Of a stretch of 43,839 bases of DNA, positions 1 to 7,320 are shown in pieces. Source of the stretch: Pseudomonadales bacterium (lineage in GTDB: Bacteria > Pseudomonadota > Gammaproteobacteria > Pseudomonadales > Azotimanducaceae). Location of the stretch: contig JAHRVQ010000009.1 in assembly GCA_019090615.1 (NCBI GenBank), forward strand, positions 1 through 43,839. The letters run 5' to 3'. The first letter of the stretch is position 1, and each line of letters begins with the position of its first letter. The notes below the pieces were generated by a model that ran no database searches, had not been told where the DNA came from, and saw only the letters and a list, made by a program, of their open reading frames with translations. Both the position numbers and the translations under genes were made by a program.

Positions 1-117
1 AGGGCTCTTTATTCGCTGAGGGCCCTTTATCCGCTGAGGGCCCTTTATCCGCCGAGGGCTCTTTATCCGCTGAGGGCTCTTTATCCGCTGAGGGCTCTTT
101 ATCCGCTGAGGGCTCTT
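1..117. repeat. 18-bp tandem array at left end
   Basis: About 6.5 head-to-tail copies of an 18-bp unit, consensus AGGGCTCTTTATCCGCTG, with single-base variants such as GGCCC for GGCTC and CCGCCG for CCGCTG. The array begins mid-unit at base 1 and ends in a degenerate copy at about 109-117, just downstream of the AraC-family gene that reads toward it. The core CGCTGAGGGCTCTTTAT recurs in the array at the right end of the window, in the same orientation but with a longer spacer. Because 18 is a multiple of three, one plus frame is open across all copies and would give an R-A-L-Y-P-L hexapeptide repeat. No start codon or gene signal accompanies it, so I read the array as noncoding. Confidence 0.95.
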
Positions 118-131
118 AGTACCCCAAGCGC

Positions 132-1172
132 CTATTCGCTTTCTGGCGGATCGGTGATCTGCCGTCGATATTGATAAGGGGACAGAGCCGCCCACTTAAC
201 AAATGCGCGTCTAAAATTTGTCACCTCTGAATAACCCAACAGGTCAGATATCTCCTGGACCGACAAGCTGGTTGATTCCAGGTATTCTATAGCCAATTCC
301 TTTTTCACATCATCTAATACTTTTTGATAACTGGTGCCGAGAGCCATTAACCGCCGCCTAAGTGTCCGCGTGCCCATAGAAAGCCGGCAGGCGATAACAT
401 CCAGCCTGGGGAATTCACCCGGCGTACTAAGTAATATATGACAAATCCTGGAAATAAGATCCTCTTCGATTTCCATTTGTAAGAGCAACTTTCTGCATGA
501 CTCCTCACAGCTCTTAGCAACATTTGAATCTGCAGCAGCCAGCTTTTGCCCCAGTAATTTAGCATCAAACCGATACTCACTATACTGTTGCCCAAATCGG
601 ATTTGGCAACCGAAAGCTTTTTGATATCGGCTCCGGTAGGTCGGTGCAGGATAATTAAAGTTAATTCGATTTGGCTGGAATTCAATACCCATTAATAAGG
701 ATATCAGTGGCCCAACGCCTAAAAAAAGTTCTTCTATCATTAATTGACTAACAACCCCCCCTACAAGGGGTCGATCAATACGCAGGATCGCTTCATCTTC
801 TTCCTGCACAAAACTTAATTCATACATTGCTCCGGCCATCTTATGGTACTTTACTGCAATTTCCACTGCGCGTTGTAATGTGGCACTACTCATCATTGCA
901 TAACCAAGCAGGCCATAATCAGAAATAGACACCTCATTACCCCAATCCAGCCAAAAACCAGGTTCGTCCATTAGCTCAATAATATTATTATATTGTTGTA
1001 TCCTTTGGCGATACGTTACTCGCATATCTGTACGCTGTAGATCAGGCTTAGATATACCTGTGCCCAACAATATTGCATTCAGTTTATGGCCCCGGCGAAG
1101 CATATTTTCCGTAAGTGTCGAAACCTGCACCATGGGAATAACTCGTTTATCTAGACTGTAATTGTGAAACAT
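132..1172 (-). CDS. AraC-family transcriptional regulator with Arabinose_bd-type sensor domain
   Basis: Transcription regulator of about 346 residues. The N-terminal two thirds matches the Arabinose_bd (PF12625) layout seen in OruR/ArgR-like and lipid-responsive AraC regulators. The C-terminal roughly 100 residues form the double helix-turn-helix AraC DNA-binding domain, recognisable from SMGTRTLRRRL, then EISDLLGYSEVTNFRRAFVKW and a final SPYQYRR. I start at the ATG at 1172 because the frame can only extend upstream to a TTG at 1220, which adds a poorly family-like N-terminus; an AGG lies about 10 nt ahead of the ATG. It stands alone, and no divergent target gene is visible. The ligand is unknown; members of this subgroup often sense acyl or amino-acid metabolites. 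The family is clear, the start moderately so. Confidence 0.88.
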   Translation of the reverse strand: MFHNYSLDKRVIPMVQVSTLTENMLRRGHKLNAILLGTGISKPDLQRTDMRVTYRQRIQQYNNIIELMDEPGFWLDWGNEVSISDYGLLGYAMMSSATLQRAVEIAVKYHKMAGAMYELSFVQEEDEAILRIDRPLVGGVVSQLMIEELFLGVGPLISLLMGIEFQPNRINFNYPAPTYRSRYQKAFGCQIRFGQQYSEYRFDAKLLGQKLAAADSNVAKSCEESCRKLLLQMEIEEDLISRICHILLSTPGEFPRLDVIACRLSMGTRTLRRRLMALGTSYQKVLDDVKKELAIEYLESTSLSVQEISDLLGYSEVTNFRRAFVKWAALSPYQYRRQITDPPESE

Positions 1173-1250
1173 GATCTTTTGGCCTGGACAATTGAAACCA
1201 CAGTGTCCTAAAATGATCAATAGTTGTCAATATTACATGACAGGAAGAAG

Positions 1251-1284
1251 AATCGAAAATAATCGAAAATAATCGAAAATAATC
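1251..1284. repeat. 10-bp tandem repeat
   Basis: Three exact copies of AATCGAAAAT followed by a partial fourth. They lie between the start of the AraC-type gene and the end of the zinc-ribbon gene, in the presumed AraC promoter region. Copy number here could influence promoter spacing, but no promoter boxes were identified with confidence. Confidence 0.9.
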
Positions 1285-1310
1285 AATGTACTTAGACAGG
1301 ATCTACTGAG

Positions 1311-1952
1311 TCAGGATTTGCTCTGTTGAGTCTGGGTAGGTAACAGGCGTCTTACCCCATAGCAGCCATGAGCATGAACCTGGTTAATGACAGAAGTAAC
1401 AAATTCTATCGACACGTTTAACGCATTACCCATTAGATTTAATCGCAAACGGTCTTCATATTGAATTTCGCAGCAGGCATGGGTTATTAAAAATGCCGAC
1501 TCAATGATCTGTTGCTTGCCCTGCAAATTAAGACTTGAAGCACCATCTTTAAGAACTTCAAGAACATCAACCTTACCGGTTTCTATTAATAGCCGCTCAG
1601 CGCGAATCTCTTCATCTAGCAGCTCACATCCGGTAACTTTTAAACAGATATCCTTGCTAAGCTCTCGATTTTCGGCGGGCCAGTAGCCGAGTTGAATATA
1701 AATCAAAACGCGTTTGATGATCTGCACCTGAGCAGGTTGTTTGAGGTCGTCAAGCTCATACGAATTATTACAATGGTCGCAACAATAATAATTCGCAAAT
1801 TTTTCAATGGGTAAAATTCGAAACCCAAAAATACAAAAGTAATTGGTTTCAACCACATGACTGAAAGGCTGCTCCTTGTTGCAGATGTTGCACACCTTTG
1901 AGCCAATGCTCGTGGATTTACTGTCTACTCTATCACCAAATACAAAAAGCAC
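1311..1952 (-). CDS. zinc-ribbon / TerB-like protein
   Basis: 213-residue cytosolic protein of unknown function. The N-terminus has the zinc_ribbon_15 (PF17032) pattern: an LFVFG opening, a CNIC knuckle at 21-24, a hydrophobic FRILPIEKF stretch, then CCDHC at 57-61 completing a four-cysteine site. Residues about 110-200 are helical and resemble the TerB-like (tellurite resistance B) fold, with acidic helices and a late NALNVSIEFVTSVINQV segment. The GTG start at 1952 is preferred because the family begins directly with this M-L-F-x-F-G motif. The gene is read leftward and alone. The family label is moderately firm; the TerB assignment is an inference from pattern, and no role in metal resistance is implied. 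Confidence 0.72.
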   Translation of the reverse strand: MLFVFGDRVDSKSTSIGSKVCNICNKEQPFSHVVETNYFCIFGFRILPIEKFANYYCCDHCNNSYELDDLKQPAQVQIIKRVLIYIQLGYWPAENRELSKDICLKVTGCELLDEEIRAERLLIETGKVDVLEVLKDGASSLNLQGKQQIIESAFLITHACCEIQYEDRLRLNLMGNALNVSIEFVTSVINQVHAHGCYGVRRLLPTQTQQSKS

Positions 1953-2316
1953 TGAATTACCCGTCGATTTTGTTCTATGTCCCTATTCAGATTAGCGGGC
2001 CTACGGCAGAATACTAGGGCCAAAAGCCCACTTCCCCTGGTAGTACTTTAATCCATGGGGCCTGTTGAAAGCATCAGAAAATCAGGCATGGCGCTAATGG
2101 CTCCAATATAAAGCGCTTCTGCAACCCATCGTATTTATACCTCCACCTAAGCCAATGCTTCCAGACCCAGTTTTTGAACTAAATAAAACCCCAATATCAG
2201 ATAAACGGACCCGCATTTATAATTGGTTTTTAGATCCAGCTAATGCAAAATTACGCTAATAGAAGTTACTGCGATTAAAAGGTTATTATTAACACCCAGT
2301 TTCAAGGAGCGAAAGT
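1953..2316. other. intergenic region between divergent genes
   Basis: About 360 bp between the divergently read zinc-ribbon and methyltransferase-like genes. It contains a small hairpin (GGGC-CAAAA-GCCC near 2016-2028) flanked by imperfect TACTA/TAGTA arms, and an AT-rich stretch before 2317 that probably holds the methyltransferase promoter. The longest ORF seen here is 18 codons. Nothing else could be assigned. Confidence 0.5.
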
Positions 2317-3093
2317 ATGAAATTATTCACCCGTGTTTTTATTGCCGGAATTTGCCTGAGCCTGATAAGCCATAGTTATGCAAAATCCGATTTTTCCGCA
2401 ACGGCATCCAAGCTCGAAAACGCGGTTAAACATCAACGCCGAACAGCCTCTGAAACAGCCAGAGATCAGAACCGTAAACCTGTCGACACCCTCGAATTTT
2501 TTCGCTTTCGTGATGATATGACGGTACTCGAGTTATTGCCGGGCGGCGGCTGGTATACGCGGCTTCTTGCGCCAGTGCTCGAAGAAAAAGGCAAACTGTA
2601 TATCGCTATGGGAGCAGAACGCATAGCAAACACATTAATTGGCCAGGAGGGTTTTAATTCTCTTAGCTTAATCCCCTTTGAACGCAGTAATTACATAAGA
2701 ACTGCTGGCAACTATCGAGCTAGCCTGAATAACTTCAATTTCGATATAAAAGCAAAGCAGGTTGACCTCACACTAACCTTCCGAAACCTACATAACTTTG
2801 ATGCCCAGGGCCGACGAGCTATGAATGACGCAATTTACAAGGTGTTAAAACCTGGCGGCCTATATGGCGTGGTGGACCATACAAAAAGGCATATGCAAGC
2901 AAATCAGAGCGAACTTAGACGACGTATGGACCCAGTGCAGGTGATTCAGGAGATTGAAGCCAGCGGATTCGAGTTCATCGACTACTCAACGCTTCATTTT
3001 CGAGCCGATGACGAATTACGCTATGAGGTTGGCAGAAAAACTGTTACCGGTAATACAGACCGGTTTACCTTGTTATTTCGCCGACCCAACTAG
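2317..3093 (+). CDS. exported SAM-methyltransferase-like protein (COG4798 type)
   Basis: 258 residues. It opens with a clear signal peptide: a lysine, then a hydrophobic core to about residue 20, then S-Y-A before KSDF. The mature part looks like the predicted methyltransferases of COG4798: a conserved helix with KHQRRTASETARDQNRKP, a class I motif LELLPGGGWYTRLLAP at about 73-88, LTFRNLHNF, and a late LKPGGLYGVVDH. An AAGGAG Shine-Dalgarno sits 7 nt before the ATG. A SAM-dependent fold carrying an export signal is odd because SAM is cytosolic, so either the protein is not a methyltransferase in practice or the signal keeps it as a lipid-anchored or periplasmic protein with another ligand. 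The substrate is unknown. Confidence 0.85.
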   Translation: MKLFTRVFIAGICLSLISHSYAKSDFSATASKLENAVKHQRRTASETARDQNRKPVDTLEFFRFRDDMTVLELLPGGGWYTRLLAPVLEEKGKLYIAMGAERIANTLIGQEGFNSLSLIPFERSNYIRTAGNYRASLNNFNFDIKAKQVDLTLTFRNLHNFDAQGRRAMNDAIYKVLKPGGLYGVVDHTKRHMQANQSELRRRMDPVQVIQEIEASGFEFIDYSTLHFRADDELRYEVGRKTVTGNTDRFTLLFRRPN

Positions 3094-3172
3094 CATTGCG
3101 ATTGGAAACCGTCTTTTGTGGTTGTAGTCCAGTAAGGCCTGCAACCGCTCTTAACGGAATATACTCGATTGT

Positions 3173-3216
3173 AATAACAGTACTTGAAATAACAGTGCTT
3201 GAAATAACAGTAGTGC
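3173..3216. repeat. 15-bp tandem repeat
   Basis: Two near-identical copies of AATAACAGTACTTGA plus most of a third, in the 3094-3413 gap between the exported methyltransferase-like gene and the response regulator. Apart from this and the 13-bp duplication at 3314, I see no gene, terminator or RNA in that gap. Confidence 0.88.
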
Positions 3217-3313
3217 TGGCAGCCACATAACACCATATCGATACCACAGCATCAATAAGTCATTATTCAATAGGGAAACCATGATGTTTGTATTTTTCAT
3301 ACCCTGTGGCACT

Positions 3314-3339
3314 AAACAGCGACCCAAAACAGCGACCCA
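3314..3339. repeat. 13-bp tandem duplication
   Basis: Two exact copies of AAACAGCGACCCA side by side, upstream of the response-regulator gene. Confidence 0.88.
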
Positions 3340-3446
3340 AAACAATAAGCCCTGGAAGAGAAAACTTCCTTAATTGGATATTACCTAGCAATACATTTCC
3401 ACCCTGCTAGTCTTTGAGTTATACGGATTACGTGGCCAGTAAGCCC

Positions 3447-4655
3447 ATGCCTAAAATACTCACTATTGACGATGATAAGATAACTCATCGGTTTGTGTCT
3501 AGAGCGCTAAAAGAAGACTTTGAACTTCTTGATGCCTTTGACGGCAAAGAGGGCATAGAGGTAGCTTTGGCATCCAGCCCCGACGTCATCTTGCTTGATG
3601 TAGAAATGCCAGGTATGAATGGTTATGAAGTCTGCGATAAGTTAAAACATAATGATATAACCCGCGATATCCCCATTGTATTTCTCTCTGGCAATAGCTC
3701 CCTTGAAGGCAGAATGCATGGTTATGAAGTTGGTGGCTCAGACTATCTGGTAAAACCCTTTGAAGTCGACACATTAAAAGCTAAAACCCGCGTACTCATT
3801 GAGCTACATGATAGCCAGACCCAACTTAATAAACAGATAGAAGACGCCAAGAAAACTGCGCAAATTGCCATGACCAGCACTGCCGACCTTGGGTTGGTTC
3901 TACAATTTGTGGAACAGTGTTTTCAGATTGCAGACGCGGAGCGTCTTGCCAAATCTATTCTTGGCGTGGCTAAAAACATGAACCTCAATATCATTCTTCA
4001 AATCACCACTATGGACCAACCGCAATGGTTCAGTACCAATTCCCAGGTTACACCACTGGAAATCGAAGTCATGACCATGCTAAAGAACAAACGGCATAAT
4101 GACTTCGGCACGCGCACTGTTGTGAACTATCCTAATATTTCGCTAATGGTTAAAAATATGCCCATCGATGACCCAGAGCGATATGGACGTATTAAAGACC
4201 TTATTCCGGCCATCCTATCCAGTGCAAATGGCAAGGTCGATAATATCAATACTAACCTGATGGTAGAGCAACAGACACTGGACATTATTAACACCTTTGA
4301 CCAGATGAACGACTCACTAGGCAGCCTGTTCACGCAGAATAATGCCAACAGAGCTCAAATTGAAGAAATTCTGCTCAAAATGTTCGGCGAATTACAAGCC
4401 AAAGTACCGTATATGGGGCTTGAAGACGACCAGGAGGAATATATCCTCGGCCGAGTGGACCACTCCATCGTCCAGGTGACCCAAACTAACGACCAAGCAA
4501 AAGAAATAATTAGCTCTATCCAGCAAATCCTCGGCGACCTTGAAGCGCTTGCGGCCAGTCAACGAGTATTATCAGAATCCATAAGTGCCAAAAAATCTAG
4601 TCAAACTATCGATGAAGACGATGATGACGATGGCATGGCAGTACAATTGTTTTAA
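3447..4655 (+). CDS. response regulator with unknown C-terminal output/sensor region
   Basis: 402 residues from the ATG at 3447. Residues 3-120 are a complete receiver domain: acidic cluster D8-D10, phosphoacceptor D51 in LLDVEMPGMNG, S81 and K103 in VKPF. A short coiled coil follows (about 118-140). Then comes a region of about 190 residues with GAF-like character (a bounded alpha/beta pattern ending in KDLIPAILSSANGK) and a second long helical segment to about 380. The tail is acidic, DEDDDDDGMAVQLF. There is no DNA-binding, GGDEF or HD domain, so output is probably by protein contact or ligand sensing. No histidine kinase is adjacent. An in-frame TTG at 3414 would add 11 residues. Neither start has a good Shine-Dalgarno; I chose the ATG because receiver domains usually begin within a few residues of the first strand. 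Confidence 0.85.
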   Translation: MPKILTIDDDKITHRFVSRALKEDFELLDAFDGKEGIEVALASSPDVILLDVEMPGMNGYEVCDKLKHNDITRDIPIVFLSGNSSLEGRMHGYEVGGSDYLVKPFEVDTLKAKTRVLIELHDSQTQLNKQIEDAKKTAQIAMTSTADLGLVLQFVEQCFQIADAERLAKSILGVAKNMNLNIILQITTMDQPQWFSTNSQVTPLEIEVMTMLKNKRHNDFGTRTVVNYPNISLMVKNMPIDDPERYGRIKDLIPAILSSANGKVDNINTNLMVEQQTLDIINTFDQMNDSLGSLFTQNNANRAQIEEILLKMFGELQAKVPYMGLEDDQEEYILGRVDHSIVQVTQTNDQAKEIISSIQQILGDLEALAASQRVLSESISAKKSSQTIDEDDDDDGMAVQLF

Positions 4656-4790
4656 CCTATCCAGATATAAACCCCGCTGTTTGAACAAATCTATCTCTAG
4701 CAGAGACAGGAAATAAACGCGGTTAAACGTCGCGGCAATTCTCCTGCCCTTATCAACAATAAGCTGTGCCCAATTAGTCAAAAAACACAT

Positions 4791-4820
4791 TGCTTGCTAA
4801 ACAAATGCTTGCAAAACAAA
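4791..4820. repeat. 15-bp tandem duplication
   Basis: TGCTTGCTAAACAAA followed directly by TGCTTGCAAAACAAA (one mismatch), just upstream of the LysR-gene promoter region. Confidence 0.85.
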
Positions 4821-4827
4821 TTTTAAA

Positions 4828-4852
4828 TTGATCATTTATCTTTTTTGATCAA
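4828..4852. promoter_or_regulatory. possible operator upstream of LysR gene
   Basis: Inverted repeat TTGATCA, 11 bp, TGATCAA, about 110 bp before the LysR start. The dyad and its position fit an autoregulatory LysR site or another dimeric repressor site. The spacing does not fit an FNR/CRP half-site arrangement. This is pattern evidence only. Confidence 0.35.
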
Positions 4853-4963
4853 ACCATTATATTCTTCATTTCCATGGCAATGAATAAGAACCTATAACTA
4901 ATATTCTCTATATGAGAATAAGTTAAGTAGCTGAATCTTACAATCTGAACAGGAATACCCGCA

Positions 4964-5875
4964 ATGGACCGACTGACAGCAATGAACATGTTCGTTCGAG
5001 TTGTGGAAACCGGAAGTTTTTCAGCCGTCGCCAAGGAGCTGCAAAGTACCCAGCCCACGGTCAGTAAAAACGTTGCAGAACTTGAGTCCTGGTTAGGCGC
5101 GAAACTACTTAATCGAAGCACCCGCAGCCTTCATCTTACCGCGACTGGTAGTGATTACTATGAACGCTGCCTGGCAATTTTACAGGATGTCGAAGAAGCC
5201 GAACATGTCGTTGGCCAGCTCCAGACTCAACCCAAAGGACTGGTCCGAGTCAGCACCGTAGTAGCTTTTGGACGCCTGCACCTGGTTCCCCGACTTGCCG
5301 GGTTTTTAGAAAAGTATCCAGACATAAAAGTTGATGTTCGACTCAATGATCGTGTGGTTGATCTGGTAGAAGAAGGAATAGATGTTGCCTTTCGAATGGG
5401 CAATTTAGCTGATTCAAGCTTGATCGCTAAAAAGTTATGCTACAGCCCGTGGGTCACAGTTGCCTCACCTGCCTATTTTAAAACTAACGGCATCCCACAA
5501 CACCCAAAAGATTTGCAAGATCATAATTACCTTAATTACTCAGGTTCAGGGGCAAATATTGACATTCAATATCAAGATAAAAATGAAGGTGAACCCTATA
5601 TTGTTCGAGCTGAAGGTTCCATTACCAGCAATAACACTGAAGCCATTCGCAGCGCACTACTATGCGGGCTTGGTATTACCCGAGCACCACGCTGGTTAGT
5701 TGGCGACGCTATAACTTGCGGCGACCTTGTTTCTGTGCTTGATCAATTTCAACCCAACCCATTGAGTATTTATGCAGTCTACCCACCAGGTCGCCACTTG
5801 CCTTCGCGGGTTCGTTGTTTTATCGATTACTTTGCAGCGCAACTAAAGGACTGCTCGAGTATCGGCGGCTGTTAG
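4964..5875 (+). CDS. LysR-family transcriptional regulator (CrgA/AaeR-like group)
   Basis: 303 residues. The N-terminal winged HTH (residues 1-60) has the classic MDRLTAMNMFVRVVETGSFS opening, then STQPTVSKNVAELE and LLNRSTRSLHLTATG. The remainder is a periplasmic-binding-protein-like effector domain. This N-terminus is typical of the large LysR subgroup that includes CrgA- and AaeR-like regulators, often controlling a neighbouring oxidoreductase, but none lies next to it here. AGGAA precedes the ATG by about 10 nt. A TTGATCA dyad upstream may be its own operator. The gene converges with a 56-codon gene whose stop lies 7 bp away. Ligand and targets are unknown. Confidence 0.92.
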   Translation: MDRLTAMNMFVRVVETGSFSAVAKELQSTQPTVSKNVAELESWLGAKLLNRSTRSLHLTATGSDYYERCLAILQDVEEAEHVVGQLQTQPKGLVRVSTVVAFGRLHLVPRLAGFLEKYPDIKVDVRLNDRVVDLVEEGIDVAFRMGNLADSSLIAKKLCYSPWVTVASPAYFKTNGIPQHPKDLQDHNYLNYSGSGANIDIQYQDKNEGEPYIVRAEGSITSNNTEAIRSALLCGLGITRAPRWLVGDAITCGDLVSVLDQFQPNPLSIYAVYPPGRHLPSRVRCFIDYFAAQLKDCSSIGGC

Positions 5876-5881
5876 TAGGCC

Positions 5882-6052
5882 CTAATACAAAAGGCGTTCG
5901 ACAAATACATCCACAGATTCTGTTGCAACAACCGTTTTTTGTTCCGCCATTGCCATCATGGTGGTAACAACCAGAAGCCCGCCACTAAATAATAATACTG
6001 TCAGCCAACTGAACAATTTCAGCTGCGAAAAATTATCAAAAAGATGACACAT
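5882..6052 (-). CDS. small membrane or secreted peptide, 56 residues
   Basis: Below the usual ORF length limits but well supported. GGAGGG sits 8 nt before the ATG, and the product has a coherent layout: a short polar N-terminus MCHLFDNFSQLKLF, a hydrophobic stretch at about 15-35 (SWLTVLLFSGGLLVVTTMMA), then A-M-A-E and a polar tail of about 20 residues ending in VERLLY. It could be a single-pass membrane protein, or a pre-peptide cut after AMA to release the tail. It converges with the LysR gene. I do not recognise a family. Reality of the gene is likely; its function is unknown. Confidence 0.6.
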   Translation of the reverse strand: MCHLFDNFSQLKLFSWLTVLLFSGGLLVVTTMMAMAEQKTVVATESVDVFVERLLY

Positions 6053-6374
6053 AAGTGATTCCCTCCGAATCCTGTAAATTAGTATCGAGCCTTAAGTAAA
6101 ATGGAACAGGGGCAACGCACCCCTCGAATCAACTGCAACAGGATTATATATATTCGTATTACAATATAAATAAGGAAAAATGAATAATAACAATTCTGGT
6201 TTCGAATATATCATCGACGCTAAAGGCGAAAACCTGGCATGATTTAATAAAGCTTTTAGCTACAACCCCCTTAACACAGGATAAATACGTTGGCATATAG
6301 GTAATCGATCACAAAAACTATTATTAACTACCAGGCCAGCAATAATTTTCAAACCTGTCACCCCTTTTTAGTTG
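6053..6374. other. intergenic region
   Basis: About 320 bp upstream of the 56-residue peptide gene and downstream of the crotonase gene. It is AT-rich (around 6140-6180). It contains a 20-codon frame at 6180-6242 with a weak AAGGAAAA in front and a short GGGG/CCCC dyad near 6109-6124. No terminator is seen for the crotonase gene. Confidence 0.4.
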
Positions 6375-7178
6375 CTAACACCCCTTAAAAATCGGCTGTC
6401 GCTTTTCCTTGAAAGCCAGGCGCCCCTCCTGATAATCCTCACTATCAAAACAGCGATCAACTAACGATTGAATATGTGCATGCTGTGCGGATTGCGGATA
6501 CGTTTCATAGACATTAACCGATGCCTTTGCCGCCTTGATAGTTAATGGTGCATTGGTATTAATTAATCCTGCATAATCGCGAACTTCTCGCTGCAACTCG
6601 TCTGCCGCTACTACAAAATTAATCAAACCCAAACGCAATGCCTCTGCCGCGCCTATTTGTCTGGCACTAAACATAATGTCACGCGCCGAAGATGGCCCCA
6701 CCAGATTCGCTAACTTTGCCAACCCCGGATACTCATAGCCCAAGCCCAATTTAGCGGCAGGTACGCCAAATATTGATTCTGGCGATGCAAACCGGATATC
6801 CGCATTCAAGGCAATAGCTAACCCGCCGCCCATGCAAAAGCCGTTGATCATCGCAATAAGCGGTTTACTAAATGCCGCCAGGCAAGCTCGGCCGGCATTG
6901 GTAATCTCGGCATATTGCTGACTTTGACGCACGTCAGCGCGTTGTTGGTCAAATTCAGAGATATCGGCGCCCGAGGCAAAGGCCTTACCTCCCGCACCAC
7001 TAACAATCACTACCCGAACGTCCACATCCTGTTCGAAGGCTGACATGGCATCAGTAATGCCCTGCCACATAGCGAGCGATACGGCATTCCGTTTTTCCGG
7101 CTGATTAAACGTCAGCCAGCCAATACCAGCCTCACTATGCGCAAGCATTTTGGGCGTACCAAGGTCTATCTTTTTCAT
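6375..7178 (-). CDS. crotonase-superfamily protein lacking both hydratase glutamates
   Basis: 267 residues with the enoyl-CoA hydratase/isomerase fold: NQPEKRNAVS near the N-terminus, the first oxyanion-hole segment AFASGADISEF (66-76), the second at INGFCMGGGLAIAL (111-124), and the C-terminal KEKRQPIF. In hydratases the two catalytic glutamates occupy GGGCE and QPE. Here those positions read GGGLA (A121) and VPA (A141), so ordinary syn-hydration of enoyl-CoA is unlikely. The segment KLGLGYEYPGLAKL with Y148 and Y150 may supply another chemistry, such as isomerisation, decarboxylation or thioester hydrolysis. AGGAAG lies 6-10 nt ahead of the ATG. It is read alone on the minus strand. The family is certain and the reaction is open. 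Confidence 0.88.
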   Translation of the reverse strand: MKKIDLGTPKMLAHSEAGIGWLTFNQPEKRNAVSLAMWQGITDAMSAFEQDVDVRVVIVSGAGGKAFASGADISEFDQQRADVRQSQQYAEITNAGRACLAAFSKPLIAMINGFCMGGGLAIALNADIRFASPESIFGVPAAKLGLGYEYPGLAKLANLVGPSSARDIMFSARQIGAAEALRLGLINFVVAADELQREVRDYAGLINTNAPLTIKAAKASVNVYETYPQSAQHAHIQSLVDRCFDSEDYQEGRLAFKEKRQPIFKGC

Positions 7179-7320
7179 TACTTCTTCCTGATTGATATCT
7201 TCGTATGGGTTAGCCTACACAAGATCAGAGTCCCATAAAGAAAATTTATTAGTTACAAGGCTAGTTTTAACACCCTTTACGAAGCAAAATGTGTCTTATA
7301 TACGCTAATGATATTTAACC

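Noticed and set aside
1-117. CRISPR array
   Set aside because: The units are contiguous 18-mers without unique spacers, and no cas gene is present; the right-end array fails for the same reason.
6180-6242. 20-codon frame with an AAGGAAAA in front
   Set aside because: Too short, with no recognisable features; could easily occur by chance in this AT-rich gap.
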